From positions 399,814 through 463,813 of the forward strand of contig NW_025954983.1 of assembly GCF_022376445.1 (NCBI RefSeq): a stretch of DNA of 64,000 nt, in the 5' to 3' direction. Under the pieces are notes generated by a model that was not told the origin of the DNA, did not search any database, and saw nothing but the letters and a program-made list of their open reading frames with translations. The stretch comes from Fomitopsis serialis. Its lineage: Eukaryota > Basidiomycota > Agaricomycetes > Polyporales > Fomitopsidaceae. A program made the translations under genes and the position numbers. This document shows positions 23,987-35,163 of this stretch, one piece after another. How positions within the stretch are numbered: position 1 is the first letter of the stretch; each line of letters starts with the position of its first letter.

Positions 23987-24964
23987 ATGCAGGAGGAGGA
24001 CGGTGAGGATGATTCCAAGGCCGGCGCGAGCAGTGGTGGAGATTATTTGTCCCGATGGGATCTACAGCAGCCACATGGGATTATTTACCAAGAGCTTCCG
24101 ATCCAAACAACCGCTTCGCCTCTTTTGGCAACTCCGAGTTTACTCAACGCTTTCGCCATGTTCACTCGGTTTGTGAACCCTCATTCTCTTGATGCGAAGG
24201 TTGAGATTGTTTCACGGGCACAATCACTGCAGGCGATACAGAGTCGGGGAGCGGGGCTGTGCGTGATGATGCACTGTTGACCGATTTAGATCGTCTGGTG
24301 AAGCGTTCGTTGGGCGATCTTGGTACTTCCGAAGATGCCGACGAGAAGGCGCGGAGGAAACGCAGAAAGACGGAGAAGAAACACGCCAACGACGCTCAAG
24401 AGGAGAGCACAAACTCCTTGACCTCCATACGTACGTATGTCGCGAAAGACTGTCCGGCGGCACTGAGCAGAGTAACATTGTAGCGTTTCGCCTTGTGTCG
24501 CGGACTCTCCCTCCTAAAGAAATCGAGCTCAAGCCGAAGGAAGCCCCAGTTATTGTGTTAGTTTTTTGGGTGTCCAATCGTATCGCTCGTCACTGATTCT
24601 CCGACAGTGTGAGGGAGCCGCCGTGTGAGGACAACGAGGATGAGGCAGCACGTCGTGGAGCTCGAGCACAAGAGGTTGCAGTACATTTCGCCCAGATAAT
24701 TCACGAGGCCCAGAGGTTGAGTACTGTTCGTGTCTTCTCCCCTTTTTTGTTGTAGGAAGGCACTCAACGTTCGTCCAGAGTCATAGAGTGGAGGCCAGAG
24801 GAGCAATCCATATGAAAGGCAAAGTCTCGTCGCCCCCGCCACCGGTCATGGTCGTGGAATGGGACAAACCTCCGCCTAAAACACCGAAACTTGCGAGTGC
24901 AAGACCCTTCGTAGAACTCCGGCCATCGCCGCATACACTAGGACCTAAATCAATGTTCCAGTAA
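23987..24964 (+). CDS. Hypothetical protein, five or six exons
   Basis: Not recognised by name. Plausible exons read MQEEDGEDDSK or, more likely, start at MFTRFVNPHSLDA (24159). They continue through DTESGSGAVRDDALLTDLDR and LVKRSLGDLGTSEDADEKAR to RKRRKTEKK, a nuclear-localisation-like stretch. After an intron (about 24431-24483) come FRLVSRTLPPKEIELKPKE, then VREPPCEDNEDEAARR. The final part is VMVVEWDKPPPKTPK to GPKSMFQ, TAA 24962-24964. Introns have good GT and AG ends (for example about 24556-24607). One frame adjustment near 24770 is needed. The charged, compact sequence suggests a nuclear protein, but no function is claimed. Confidence 0.55.
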
Positions 24965-25316
24965 TCGCGGTAACCACAGCGTCGGCGGAAAGCAAGACAA
25001 AGACATCAAGAAACATCCGGCGAGCACGAGCAAAGGCGCGAACAGCCCAACCACGGCCCCCAGCGATGTTTTGGCGGCCACTACGGGAGTGGGGTGTTCA
25101 AGCCGCTGGTTACTCAGTGGGCTACGAAGGCAGCTGGCCTGTCTCGCAGAATGACCCTTCACGCTACCAATACCAACGTGATACGATGCGGAAAGGTATA
25201 TTTTCGACGGGGCAGTGATGACCAACGCGCTACAACGTAGACTTGTAGGGTACCGCTCTGCTATAAATACAATCCCCTGGGTATCTATCGATACAGGCTG
25301 ACAACTCGTCCGCGTC
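24965..25316. other. Intergenic region
   Basis: Convergent 3' region between the hypothetical gene and the CDC16 gene. Nothing else was recognised. Confidence 0.4.
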
Positions 25317-28194
25317 TCATTCTATACTCATCTCGTCAGCGTCCTGCTGGTGTGGGTAGTCTCTCGTAGCGATCTGTTTTCCCTTGTCCCTGTCTCTATG
25401 CTCCCGCATCTTCTGCGCCCACTCTTCCTCGCCGCCAGGCATGCCCTTGCTACCGAACGGTCCCACCTCTGCGCTAGCCTCGAGGGCAATTTCGAGCAGC
25501 TCCAGCACTGGGCCATTGATGGGATCGATGCTCACGTCTGGGGGTATTGTGAGTGTGCGTCCAGGTGCCGAGGACAGAATTACAACGCGTACCTCATGAT
25601 ACTTGACGATGGCGCCGTCGATGTCGCCGAGCAAGTGACATGTCACGCCGAGGAAGGCCACTGCCGTCTGGTTGCGTGGGTCCATCTTCACCACTTCTTG
25701 GTACGCTGCTCTGGCTTCTTCCAGACGCCTGAAGATACCACCAATCAGCGCCACCCGCAATAAGTGAGGCGTCAACCTACCCGAGCTTGCGATACGCTGT
25801 ACCCAGGTTTAGATACGTGTTCATCCATGCCCGCTGCGAAGTCTGCACAATCTTCGCTAGTTCCAGAGCACTCAAGAAAAGTGTCACGGCAAACTCGAAC
25901 CTAGACATCCATGTAAGACGCGAACGTCTGTGAACGTAGGACACAAACTTACTCTCCACGATGGAATGCCAGCACGCCGCGCTCATTGGCGAGAAGTGGG
26001 TCGGCGTCGCAGATCAGATTCGCAGCGGTGAACGATTCGTCAGCCATCTGAAGATTGGAGAGGCTGATGTGTTCCATCCCGACGAACATGAGTGGAAGGT
26101 GTGATCCGGTGAACAGACGGGTGCAGGTCGAATACGCGGTGATTGCATGGTCGTGCTCGCCTTCGTGTGCAAACGTGTGCGCGAAAGCAATCCACGCCGG
26201 CGCGAAACGTGGGTCCATGAGCGATGTCTTGCTTTGGTCCGGGTTACGCACGTCTTAGCTCACATATCGCTGTGCTGTGAATGGGATCGGGCACACCTGA
26301 AGTACGTGCGGGCCTCGGACCACTTGCCCGATGACAAGTACCAGACACCGACTGCATACCAGCTGATTGGAGATTCCGGCTCTCGCTCAACTAGCTCGTG
26401 TGCAAGGATGAATAGCTTTGAGTTTAGATGGGAAAGATGATGCATGCAAGCGAGGTGCAAGGGTAGAGTAGGCGCATGGATTGTGACAAGGCCCAATATC
26501 CTGACACAAGGCTTCGTCAGCACGACCAACACACCTGCCGGAAAGAGCGCATACCGCGAGGTGACAGTGAAGCAGTCAGCGAACCTGAACTGCATATATA
26601 ATGCGTCCGCAAAGCTGTACAGAACATCAGGGTTGTCACCGAGGCCATAGTCGTTGACCAGCCGTGTCCTCGCCAGAGCATGCTCCTCGGCGTGTTTCAG
26701 CTTGCGTAACCGAGAAGTGTACATAAGACACATGAAATCAGCATCTTCTGGAGTTTGATCCTTGTAAGCGAGGCCTTGTACAAACTCCCACTCTTGATCT
26801 CTGTCAGTACTTATGCTCTATGCCGCGAGAAATGTGGGTACCTTCATCTGGAGACATCATCTGTCCATCTATGAGTTGTTGGAACGCTTCGAAACATTTC
26901 ACGTCAAAAGGAGTGCCTCCATGAAGCATGCTTTTGCTTGGTCTCCCCGGTTCAGCTTGAGCATGAGCAGACCGCGCAGGTGGCACATAGAGGCTTCGAT
27001 CTGTGAGCGACGTCAACTTGACCCTTGGACCACGCATAGAATACATACTTTAATCCCACCGTCCATGTTCGGTACGTCGGGCCCACTCCTCCCCGACTCG
27101 CGGAATGGATTCGCCTCGCCCAGTATCTCAGTGGCCTCGTTCCACTTCCCTTGCCTCACCTGACACTGCGCACACAGATACCGACATGCGACGCTCATGT
27201 CTACCAGCCTCGAGACGCCTTCCTGGTAACGAGCAGCGACGTCAATGAGCTCGCTGGGCCCAATAGGGAGGCGCTCCATGATGGGAGCGTTTGCAGGTGG
27301 TACAGGAAAGGGTACTTCTTTCTCTTTACCCTTCGAGCTGTTCATTCCAGACTGGGCATGCCCATTCATACCAGCGGGTTGGTACGTACGCTGAGGAGGA
27401 CCAGTGGGGAACGGACGCGTGAGGAGCCGTTCGGCCCGTGAGTACTGATGTGTGAGGAAGTACGTTTGAGCGAGCCAGAACGCGTCATTCGGGTCATCTG
27501 CGCGGGTGAGTTATAGCACAGAACGTAGGAGACGCGTCAACGACTCACTTGTCCAGTTCACAATTTTGTCGCCCCAGAACGCCGCGGTCTCGTACAAATG
27601 CTGCATGAGCGCGTCGTGTCTCCACAGTCGCATGCGGTCCACAATCCCAGCTTCTGGCTCTCCCTCCGCATCTTCGGCTCTCATGTCCTCATCGTCTTCG
27701 AACACGTCCGTTGTATCATTCGCGAGCGGGTGCCTCGAGGTACTGAACCTCGCTCTCCGTGTGAGATGCGGCGAAGAGTAGAGGGGAGACGCCTGCAGGA
27801 TAGAGCGGTTGGGGTCAAGCGCAAAGGAATGAGGGTGGGAAGCAATGCTGGTGTTTGCCTCCGCAAACGAGTTCACGAGCGACTGTGGCCCAAAGGAGAA
27901 AGACGAGTTGAGAGAGTGCCTTGGACGCGATCCCGAGGGCGAATGAACCTGGGCACAGAAGACGGAGTAAAGCTGCTCCCCGGAGGTGGCGGAGAGCCCA
28001 TCATGCTGGCGTGTTACGAGAGGACGGATGGTGGTGGCGGACGAGTGGCGGGCGCGCGAAGGACGCGTGAAGGGCACGTTGAGTCTCACGTGGCGGCGTT
28101 TGTTAGGATCCAAAGCTCTTGCCAAACAAATGGCCCGTTTGGCGAGCGCTCTGTGGCGATCGATTCCTCCACGTGGCGGAGCAAAAATATGCAT
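25317..28194 (-). CDS. CDC16: Anaphase-promoting complex TPR subunit CDC16/Cut9/APC6
   Basis: The sequence reads through seven or more exons. A Ser/Arg-rich N-terminus leads to MRLWRHDALMQHLYETAAFW and GDKIVNWT, then DDPNDAFWLAQTYFLTHQYS, a hallmark of Cut9/CDC16. Successive TPR units follow: DVLYSFADALYMQFRFADCF, SWYAVGVWYLSSGKWSEART, SLMDPRFAPAWIAFAHTFAH and AWMNTYLNLGTAYRKLGRLE. The end is EEARAAYQEVVKMDPRNQTA and a charged tail to the stop at 25319-25317. CDC16 is a scaffold of the APC/C E3 ubiquitin ligase that drives mitotic exit. No clear frameshift was found. The true start is not certain: 28194 is the first in-frame Met upstream of a basic leader, and a small upstream exon is possible. 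Confidence 0.9.
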
Positions 28195-28804
28195 AGCCGC
28201 CGCAGGTGGTTTTCATTTCTCCCCTTATCGATGTCGAGCAATCGTATAAGTACCGTCGACGGCCCAGGCACTCGCCCTCGTCCACCATCTGGTCTGGCTG
28301 CTCGAGTCATATTCCGCGCGAGTCAATTGTGTGCTGAGTCGACACCATATGGCTGGTCGTACACCGCTCTATCTGCGCTGCTTCGACCAGGCATGTTGAG
28401 TCGGTACGTATTTCGTTAACAGCCTATGTCTCAGACGGCTCGTGGGCACCACATGAAGACGGCATCATATATGCGGTAAAGTAGCTATCACCACTAATAT
28501 GGGAGCAACGAACAGACAGTAGAAATGGGGCTGACACATCGACACTCCACGGAAACGGAGCAGACCAGATGGCTATAGTACAACAGGGCAGGGATAGGCG
28601 AGCAGGTCGAGTCCAGAAGTGTCCATAGGGTAATCAAGAGTGGATATCGAAGCATCGGTGCGTTCTCTTGTTGTCCTGTACTCTATAGCATTGATTGGAG
28701 GAGGTGCAGGGGTAACTGGTCTCAGACACTCACCATGGCTCATATAGATATCGTAGCCCTGAGACCCATCGCCCGAGCCCCAGCACCCACAGCACCCTCC
28801 CAGC
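28195..28804. other. Intergenic region between CDC16 and MAF1
   Basis: About 0.6 kb with no recognised gene. It should hold the CDC16 promoter and the MAF1 3' UTR, since both are on the minus strand. Confidence 0.4.
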
Positions 28805-29830
28805 CTAGGAAACGCTCGCCCCCGAGATATACTCAGCCTCCTCGTCCATCTCCTCGTTTGCGGATGACCACTGAGCATTCCGCGGCCGACGCGACCACAC
28901 GGTAATGAACAGCACACGCTTGAGCTTCCTGTTGTAGAAGAAGTAGTGGCAGCTCCACAGCAGAGGACCGCGACGCCGCATGCGAACGCGGGTCGGTGAG
29001 GGTATCCGGAAGACGAACTCCTCGCTGGAGGTCGTGCGCCACTGCTGGGCGACATTCGCCCATCCGCAGGTATCCGTGCGAGGGCTGGCCGCCCGCCTCA
29101 TCGACGTCATAAGGGTCGGCGTCGAAGAGCAGCTCTTCCTCGGAGGATGCCGAGTCCTCCTCGCCACAGAGGCGACGTCATCATCGTCGTCGTCGTAGTC
29201 GTTGGCATGCGGGTCGAACTCGACCATGCTTGGTTCGTACGAGTAGACCTCGCACTCGGCGACGCCTATTGCGTCGTCGATTGTGCGGTAGAGGAAGGGG
29301 TGCGTGCCCGAGACGGCCTTGGAAGGTGCGTTCGGGCTCTGTCGCATGTAGTCCATGGGCGACGAGGACGTCGGCATCGAAGAGGGGAACATTCCAGGTG
29401 CAGAGCGTGGGTAGGAGGAGTAAGCCCGGGGTGCGTGGGTGCCGCGGTAGGTGAGGAGCGCCGTGCTGAGTGAGTTCAGCACGTCTGCGGGGTCCTCCCG
29501 GTGGAAGTCGCTAGGCTTCACGTCTGAGAACTCGTGGTCGGGGTAGGCGACATTGAGCATCGCGATCACGGTGTGGAACGTCTTGCGCGCGTTGGGGTCA
29601 GACATTGGCCCAAACGCGGTCGACTCGTCGAGCGCGATGAAAGACGGTACGGGTGGCGAGTTGGAGACCTCGTCGTTGTATGCGCTCTCGAGCTGGCGGA
29701 AGAGCTTCTTGTCGCGTTTGATGTTCTTGCAGCTGTATGCCTCTACGCGGGTGCGCACAGAACATTCGGCTCCATCGTGGTCGAGGCGTGCGCAAGGCGG
29801 GAGAGGTCAGGTATGTCAATGTACTTCATC
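28805..29830 (-). CDS. MAF1: MAF1, repressor of RNA polymerase III
   Basis: The start ATG 29830 gives MKYIDIPDLSRLAHA, the conserved MAF1 opening. Near 29787 one base is missing before LDHDGAECSVRTRVEAYSC. After that KRDKKLFRQLESAY (box A region) follows. PSDFHREDP, an acidic DYDDDDDD linker, and the C-terminal box EFVFRIPSPTRV...FFYNRKLKRVLFITVWSRRP complete it, ending at 28805. In the acidic linker the frame ELLFDADPYDVDEA is one off from the main ORF, suggesting two compensating indels. MAF1 binds Pol III and blocks its recruitment under stress or TOR inhibition. The acidic linker between the boxes is usual for the family. Confidence 0.9.
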
Positions 29831-30225
29831 GGGCGGTCGTGTCGAGCGAGACGAGTGTGCCGTTGGATGCGTCGTGTCCGGATGCCGTCTTGGGGTGAAG
29901 TGTCTCTTGCAGTTGGAGTTGTTGCTTGCCAGCAAGGCAGTGGAATGGTATGCGTCTCGGATAAAGGAGTGGCGGAGCGCTGGGAGTTGGCGCGACGCGC
30001 TAAACGCGGATGGTGGCAGCCACGGTCCTACAGACTGCCTAATGCAGACCAAGCCGGTGTATGTTAGCCACGCACGTTCCAACAGACAGCCTCTCCCACA
30101 GCTCGCAGCCCGCCGATCGCCAGAACTGGAGCTCGCTACAGTCTATCTATGCTCATAGACTTGCTAAAGAGAAGATGGCACTCGCAGGGTTCCGGGCTCA
30201 CGTTTGTCAGATTGCTGTGCATGCG
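29831..30225. other. Intergenic region upstream of MAF1
   Basis: Probable MAF1 promoter, up to the edge of the duplicated segment at about 30226. No gene recognised. Confidence 0.35.
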
Positions 30226-31211
30226 TCGTGACAGTGCATCTCCGATTTCGAACACGAAGTTGACTGCGCACAAGTGGTAGAATGCTGTAGTCAATCCGAA
30301 GCCTGACTTGTGTTCACATGCCTCAATACGAAGGCATGAAGTCAACTCCCATACAACGGACCCATGCTCGTACAACGCCCTTCTCAAAGCGATGATAATC
30401 AGGTGCTCATCGCACGTCCTGCAGCTCTATGTCCTCCGGTATTTGCTCCACAATGGGAACCTCAGAACTCAGAGCCTCGCTCCCTGACATGCCGGATGAC
30501 ATATACGGACTGGTCGCCGCCCTGAAGGAACTCGAGGTTGCGTTGAGGGGTCAGAGTACCAGTGATGATCGAGTGGCTCGCCCATGTTGCCGATCACGCT
30601 CGTGCTCCATCCCATGGATTGCAGATAGAAGACATGTCGGAGGTTCAGCATGAACCGTGAGATTAGGATGGATGAGATGCTGTGGGTGGAGTCGGTCAAG
30701 GAAGTCCAGCGCAGATTTTAGCGTAGACTTACGGGGCGACGAATACAGAAATGATTTGTAGCAGCCTGTGAAGCGTGAGCTGAACATTCCTCGTCGCACC
30801 AATATTCAACACATACGCCGTGTACCGATCTGAACGCCATTTGCAGAACATTGAGTAGCAGCAATGAGCTATGCACCAGCAAATCAGTCGTTATGCAGTG
30901 ACTCGTCATTGTCAGGTCGAGACATACACGAAATATAGCGAACCTGAAGAATTAGATTCAGCAATCGACTTTCATGTCACCGGAGACATGCGTGGTTTTG
31001 GGACCACCGCAAATGCGGCCTGAATCAAGCCTGAATCCAACCGCAAATTGTGATCGATGAGACCCAATTTTGGGTGAGCAAACATGCCAGCCTAAATCGT
31101 AGATATGGTACGAGGTATGGGCATGCCTCATATCTGATAGCCCAAATGAAGCAAGTTAGCCCGTCGAAAATCAGTAAATCAATTCAATTGAGGAGTTTGC
31201 GGCGGGCAATC

Positions 31212-31227
31212 ACGCTTCATTCGGGCA
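31212..31227. repeat. LINE target-site duplication, left copy
   Basis: Sixteen bases, ACGCTTCATTCGGGCA, identical to 33786-33801. Confidence 0.92.
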
Positions 31228-33785
31228 TGGCATACCCCAAGGCTCCCCCATATCCCCCATCCTATCCATCCTCTACGCCGCCGAACTCCTGGAAATGTTC
31301 CAAGAGAAAGCCCGCACCCATGTCGAAGCAATGACCGCCAAGCTCAAGCTCCCCGACAACCCCTGCGAAACCAGCCTGATCATGTTCATCGACGACGGGA
31401 AGATCTACGTCTCGTCAGAGTCCCTCGACACAAACATCCGGATACTCACCCTGGCATACAACGACGTAGAGGCCTGGCTGACGAGCGTCGGGCTGTCGCC
31501 CGACCTCGTTAAACGAGAACTCATGCATTACTCGATGAAACAACGCAAACCAAACGACTCACCGTCAATCACCCTACCAGGAGCAAACGGCATACGCATA
31601 ACCATCCAGGCAACACACACGACCAAGTGGCTCGGAGTCCACCTGGACCGCCGCCTAAACTTTGACCACCACGTTAAACAGATGGCTGGACGAGCGGAGA
31701 AGACCGTAAACGGCATGGGGATGCTCGCAAACACGGTACGAGGGCTCTCCCAAGAACACCTGAGGACGCTATACACCGCATGCGTACGTCCAATACTGAC
31801 ATACGCGTGCCCGGCCTGGTGGAGAGGCAAGAAGGCACACGAACACGCACTGGAGAAGGTACAGAACCGAGCACTGAGACTCATCTGTGCCGCCTTCAAG
31901 ACGACGAAAATCGTGGCGATGGAAATCGAGGCCGCTATCCTACCCATCCGACACCACTTAGAACTCACGAAAGACCGCGCCGCCATAAGATTCAACAAAC
32001 TCAGCGCCCACAGCCCGATCATCCGACGCCTCCCAGAGGGATGGAACATACTACCAACCTCGACACCAGCTCCCCCGCGTCCCACTCACCGCAAAGTGAC
32101 AGCCCGCCGCAAGACACCCCCTGCCTCCACTCGACTCTGCAACCTTGCGAAGAGATCGGACCCCAGCGACGAGCGCATAGTGCCGCTCGCCGTACCGCCA
32201 TGGAAGAAGACCCCGGCCGACTTTGGAGGCCGACTGGTGATCACGCCGGCAGTCAAAGGAGTGACGAAGAACGAGGCAATGAAGATGCACAACGGAAAGT
32301 TAAGCAAACTTAAACGGTCACGAGAAAATGCGATGATCTACTCTGATGGCTCCCTACTCACAGAGAACGGCCAACGCCGTGCCGGCGCAGGCTTTGTCGT
32401 TGCCCAGCAGAACAAGATTCTATTCAAGAGGATAATAGCCATGAGCAGGAAATCGGAGGTCTACGACGCGGAGATGCTAGGACTAGCAGAGGCGGCCGTC
32501 GACATGGAAGAATACCTCCAGTGCGACGACGCTCGAGACATCAGCCACCTACACTTCTTCGCCGACAACACCGCAGCGATCTCAGCCATCTTCGAGGCGA
32601 AACCAGGCCCCTCGCAGATCCACTCGATAACCTTCAGGAATTTCGCCATACGATTCCTGGAAGCAAGCCCCAAACATCGAATCACAGTGGCGTGGACGCC
32701 AGGCCACAAGGGCATCGTCGGAAACGAAATCGCAGACGTACTAGCAAAGAAAGCTACGGAGGAAGAAGGCCCGAACCAGTACGCGACACGAGCCAACGCA
32801 TTGCGCAGAGCGAAAGAACGTGCAACGAACGCGTGGATAGACGAGTGGAAAAAGACACACCCAACAGGCCACTTCGCAACAGCGAACCGTCTACCACCAC
32901 AAACCAAACCAAGAAAACCCTTCCTAACTCTTCCACGAGAGTTATTCGGACGTACGCTCCAATGCCGAACGGGACACTGCTTCATAGGCGAGTACTACAA
33001 GTCGTTTGTACCTACTGAACCGGTCGACTGCCCATGCGGCGACCCATACCAGTCACGCCGCCACATCCTCCAGGACTGCCCACGATACGAGAAGCACCGA
33101 CACATCCTACGCGCGGTGAGCACGACGATCGACTTGCCGACCATCCTCGGCACAGAGGAGGGGATAGACGCCCTTGCGAAGTTCATCGGAAAAAGCAACG
33201 CGTTTACGAAGACGGGAGACCCGCCAGGCGGATGGCGCGAAGAAGACCAGGACCAGGAAGCGAGAGAAGAAGATGCGGAAGACGAAGACGACGAAGACCC
33301 GAGCGGAGAGGAAGACCAGGACCAGGACGGAGGAGAGGCGGAGAACGACGAGGGCGAAGAAGACTAAACGGTACTAGCTGCACGGCGAAGTACCGTCCCC
33401 ACACCCTACCCAACACCACCATCGACACATCGTGCACTAGGGGGCAATCCCGGCTTGCGCCCCTAGGAGAAAGACACCGGAGTGCCGAGATATGGACCGT
33501 ATGCTTTCCCCTCATTTCTCGCTTCTTCATTATTCTCTATCTTTATTACCATGCGTGTTACGTCCCGACCTCAGACCACACCATTAGACCCCGTCTCACA
33601 ACCCGATTAGATTGCCTGCCCATTACTATACACACATCACGTCTATAGACTACTATACCACCTCGAACGGGACGCAGGTCTGGGTGGCGCGTTTTAACGC
33701 CCACATTTGTACAGGCCGGCGTCCGCCGCGTCTTAGCACGTTGTTTGCTTGTTGCGGTTAATAAATGCTGAGTTCATCATCATCA
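31228..33785 (+). mobile_element. 5'-truncated LINE (non-LTR retrotransposon) inside the MITE
   Basis: Flanked by a perfect 16-bp target-site duplication ACGCTTCATTCGGGCA at 31212-31227 and 33786-33801. The insert starts abruptly within the reverse transcriptase domain, as expected from aborted target-primed reverse transcription. It ends in a simple (ATC)n-like tail, TTCATCATCATCA, at 33773-33785. Confidence 0.92.
31229..33367 (+). CDS. LINE ORF2 fragment: reverse transcriptase C-terminal part, RNase H, zinc knuckle
   Basis: Reading starts without a Met at GIPQGSPISPILSILYAAEL (RT block 4), followed by the catalytic FIDDGKIYVSS box. The thumb region has TKWLGVHLDRRLNF and the RNase H domain has all four acidic/His positions: Asp in YSDGS, Glu in YDAEMLGL, Asp in FFADNTAA, and the HKGIVGNEIAD loop. 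A C-terminal zinc-finger-like part (CRTGHC, CPCG, RRHILQDCPRY) follows, then an unusual Asp/Glu-rich tail of about 45 residues to TAA 33365-33367. The arrangement fits the Tad/I group of fungal LINEs. It cannot be autonomous because the endonuclease, ORF1 and RT palm start are absent. There are no internal stops, so the insertion looks young. Confidence 0.92.
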   Translation, partial: GIPQGSPISPILSILYAAELLEMFQEKARTHVEAMTAKLKLPDNPCETSLIMFIDDGKIYVSSESLDTNIRILTLAYNDVEAWLTSVGLSPDLVKRELMHYSMKQRKPNDSPSITLPGANGIRITIQATHTTKWLGVHLDRRLNFDHHVKQMAGRAEKTVNGMGMLANTVRGLSQEHLRTLYTACVRPILTYACPAWWRGKKAHEHALEKVQNRALRLICAAFKTTKIVAMEIEAAILPIRHHLELTKDRAAIRFNKLSAHSPIIRRLPEGWNILPTSTPAPPRPTHRKVTARRKTPPASTRLCNLAKRSDPSDERIVPLAVPPWKKTPADFGGRLVITPAVKGVTKNEAMKMHNGKLSKLKRSRENAMIYSDGSLLTENGQRRAGAGFVVAQQNKILFKRIIAMSRKSEVYDAEMLGLAEAAVDMEEYLQCDDARDISHLHFFADNTAAISAIFEAKPGPSQIHSITFRNFAIRFLEASPKHRITVAWTPGHKGIVGNEIADVLAKKATEEEGPNQYATRANALRRAKERATNAWIDEWKKTHPTGHFATANRLPPQTKPRKPFLTLPRELFGRTLQCRTGHCFIGEYYKSFVPTEPVDCPCGDPYQSRRHILQDCPRYEKHRHILRAVSTTIDLPTILGTEEGIDALAKFIGKSNAFTKTGDPPGGWREEDQDQEAREEDAEDEDDEDPSGEEDQDQDGGEAENDEGEED

Positions 33786-33801
33786 ACGCTTCATTCGGGC
33801 A
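33786..33801. repeat. LINE target-site duplication, right copy
   Basis: Identical to 31212-31227 and directly follows the (ATC)n-like tail of the LINE. Confidence 0.92.
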
Positions 33802-34100
33802 ATTCAATATCAGATATGCCCAAATGCGAGCATAAACCTAGCATTTAGGCTAGCGTATGAGACCACCTAAAACCCCGTCTCATCGGTCACAATTTGCGGC
33901 TGGATTTGAGCCAGATTTGAGACGACCTCAATCTGACCTATGTCTCCGGTGTGTATACCAGACGACGTACCATCCAATTGCGCAGTAGAGGCGTCGTGGC
34001 ATCAAGGCTCGTCGATATGATCCGCCGTGTTCTCAACGTACCGTATAGCGTAACGGTAGCAGAACAGACGTACTTGCGACGATGATGTACAACCTGATGC

Positions 34101-35163
34101 AGAAGCCGGCGTTCGCGTGGGGTCCTTGTTTGGAAGAAGATGGAGTTGCCGTGAACTCATCGCCAGTCGGTCGCCAGATGGCTGAACGGGTGGTCGATGT
34201 GTAGACGACCCTCGCGTTCATGCTGTCTGCCCACTGTGTATGCTCTTTCGTAACGTTGCCAACCTTGTTGTTGTCACACTTTCATTCGATGGTATGAACT
34301 TGTCGGTGAAATTCGTCTTCAATGAAGTGCAGCTTTAGGCCATCCACTTCCCAGCGAACCCGTGCACGACCTGCACGCCCGACCTCCAATGACGCCATGT
34401 AGACTCGAGAGACTCCCAAATCTTTCTGCAGACGGTCTTCGCTCTATACCGCCACGTCGATATCCGTCGACATTTCATACACGACGTGCGCAAGCACACT
34501 GCCGAAAACGCAGATCTGCCATTAGCAACAGGCAACTGATGAATGGACAGAGATGGTCGGTCAGATAGTATGGAGAACTCATACTACCCCTAGATGGGGT
34601 TTCAAATACCAGATCACTATCCGACCACATGCAGCAGATCGGAGGCGGGGTAGTTGGCCAGGCATGTGTCAGATATTGCGTACAACGTGCCACTCAGGTC
34701 CCGTGGTGGTCGTATTTATGGCCAGCGTCCTACTGACAATGCTACTGCGTCTCTCCGGAGGGGAAGCTATTACTTACTTAGTGTACTACTTGTGACAGCA
34801 GCCGCATCACCATCATGATGCATGCGCCACGAACGCGCAGAGATGAGACGCCTGCTCCCGAGTTCCTCATCACATCGGAAGGCTCAAAGCAGAACAATTT
34901 GACAAAACAATGGCAAGCACGGGGTGTAAGAGGGTGTAAGGTCTCTAGATTTCAGGTACACTCCCGGCGGAAGCACGCACATGACAGTCGGCGCTGTGGG
35001 TTGATGATGGCCAGCACCTCATAGGTTTTCCTACTGCAGAATAAAGTGCAGCCCTCTGAGTGCCAGGACAACAATGCAGCTCACCAAAGCACGTGGGCCC
35101 ATTTGCGACATAAGAGGGCGGAGACGATCCCCGGACCCCGGTGGACGATGGCCAGGTCCGATC
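34101..35163. other. Intergenic region with no recognised gene
   Basis: Follows the truncated edge of the pseudogene copy. ORFs are short and motif-free. No repeat was recognised before the MITE at 35164. Confidence 0.35.

Larger units (their letters stand above)
30978..33951. mobile_element. MITE (about 400 bp) with CACCGG termini, split by a LINE
   Basis: The left end CACCGGAGACAT (30978-30989) and right end ATGTCTCCGGTG (33940-33951) are perfect inverted repeats. Homology continues inward imperfectly, including CCGCAAATTGTGA..CGATGAGAC on both arms, about 100 bp in. A 3-bp duplication TGT flanks it (30975-30977 and 33952-33954). The duplicated segment downstream has one TGT at 39387-39389 and no element, which is a preserved empty site. 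CAC ends and a 3-bp duplication are compatible with the CACTA superfamily. Without the inserted LINE the element is about 400 bp and has no coding capacity. Confidence 0.85.
30226..34100 (-). pseudogene. Broken copy of a seven-helix membrane protein gene (DUF6533/DUF6534 type), interrupted by nested transposons
   Basis: Bases 30226-30977 and 33952-34033 closely match 38632-39389 and 39390-39487 in the same orientation. The minus strand keeps the C-terminal block SSILISRFMLNLRHVFYLQS and the upstream LLLLNVLQMAFRSVHGV. The tail is frameshifted relative to the other copy. The middle is split by a MITE and a LINE sitting in what is an intron of the intact copy. About 465 bp present at 39490-39955 in the intact copy is missing near 34033, where the sequence jumps to the segment matching about 39957-40002 (including ACTTGCGACGATGATGTACA). 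It is therefore a dead paralogue. Confidence 0.75.
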
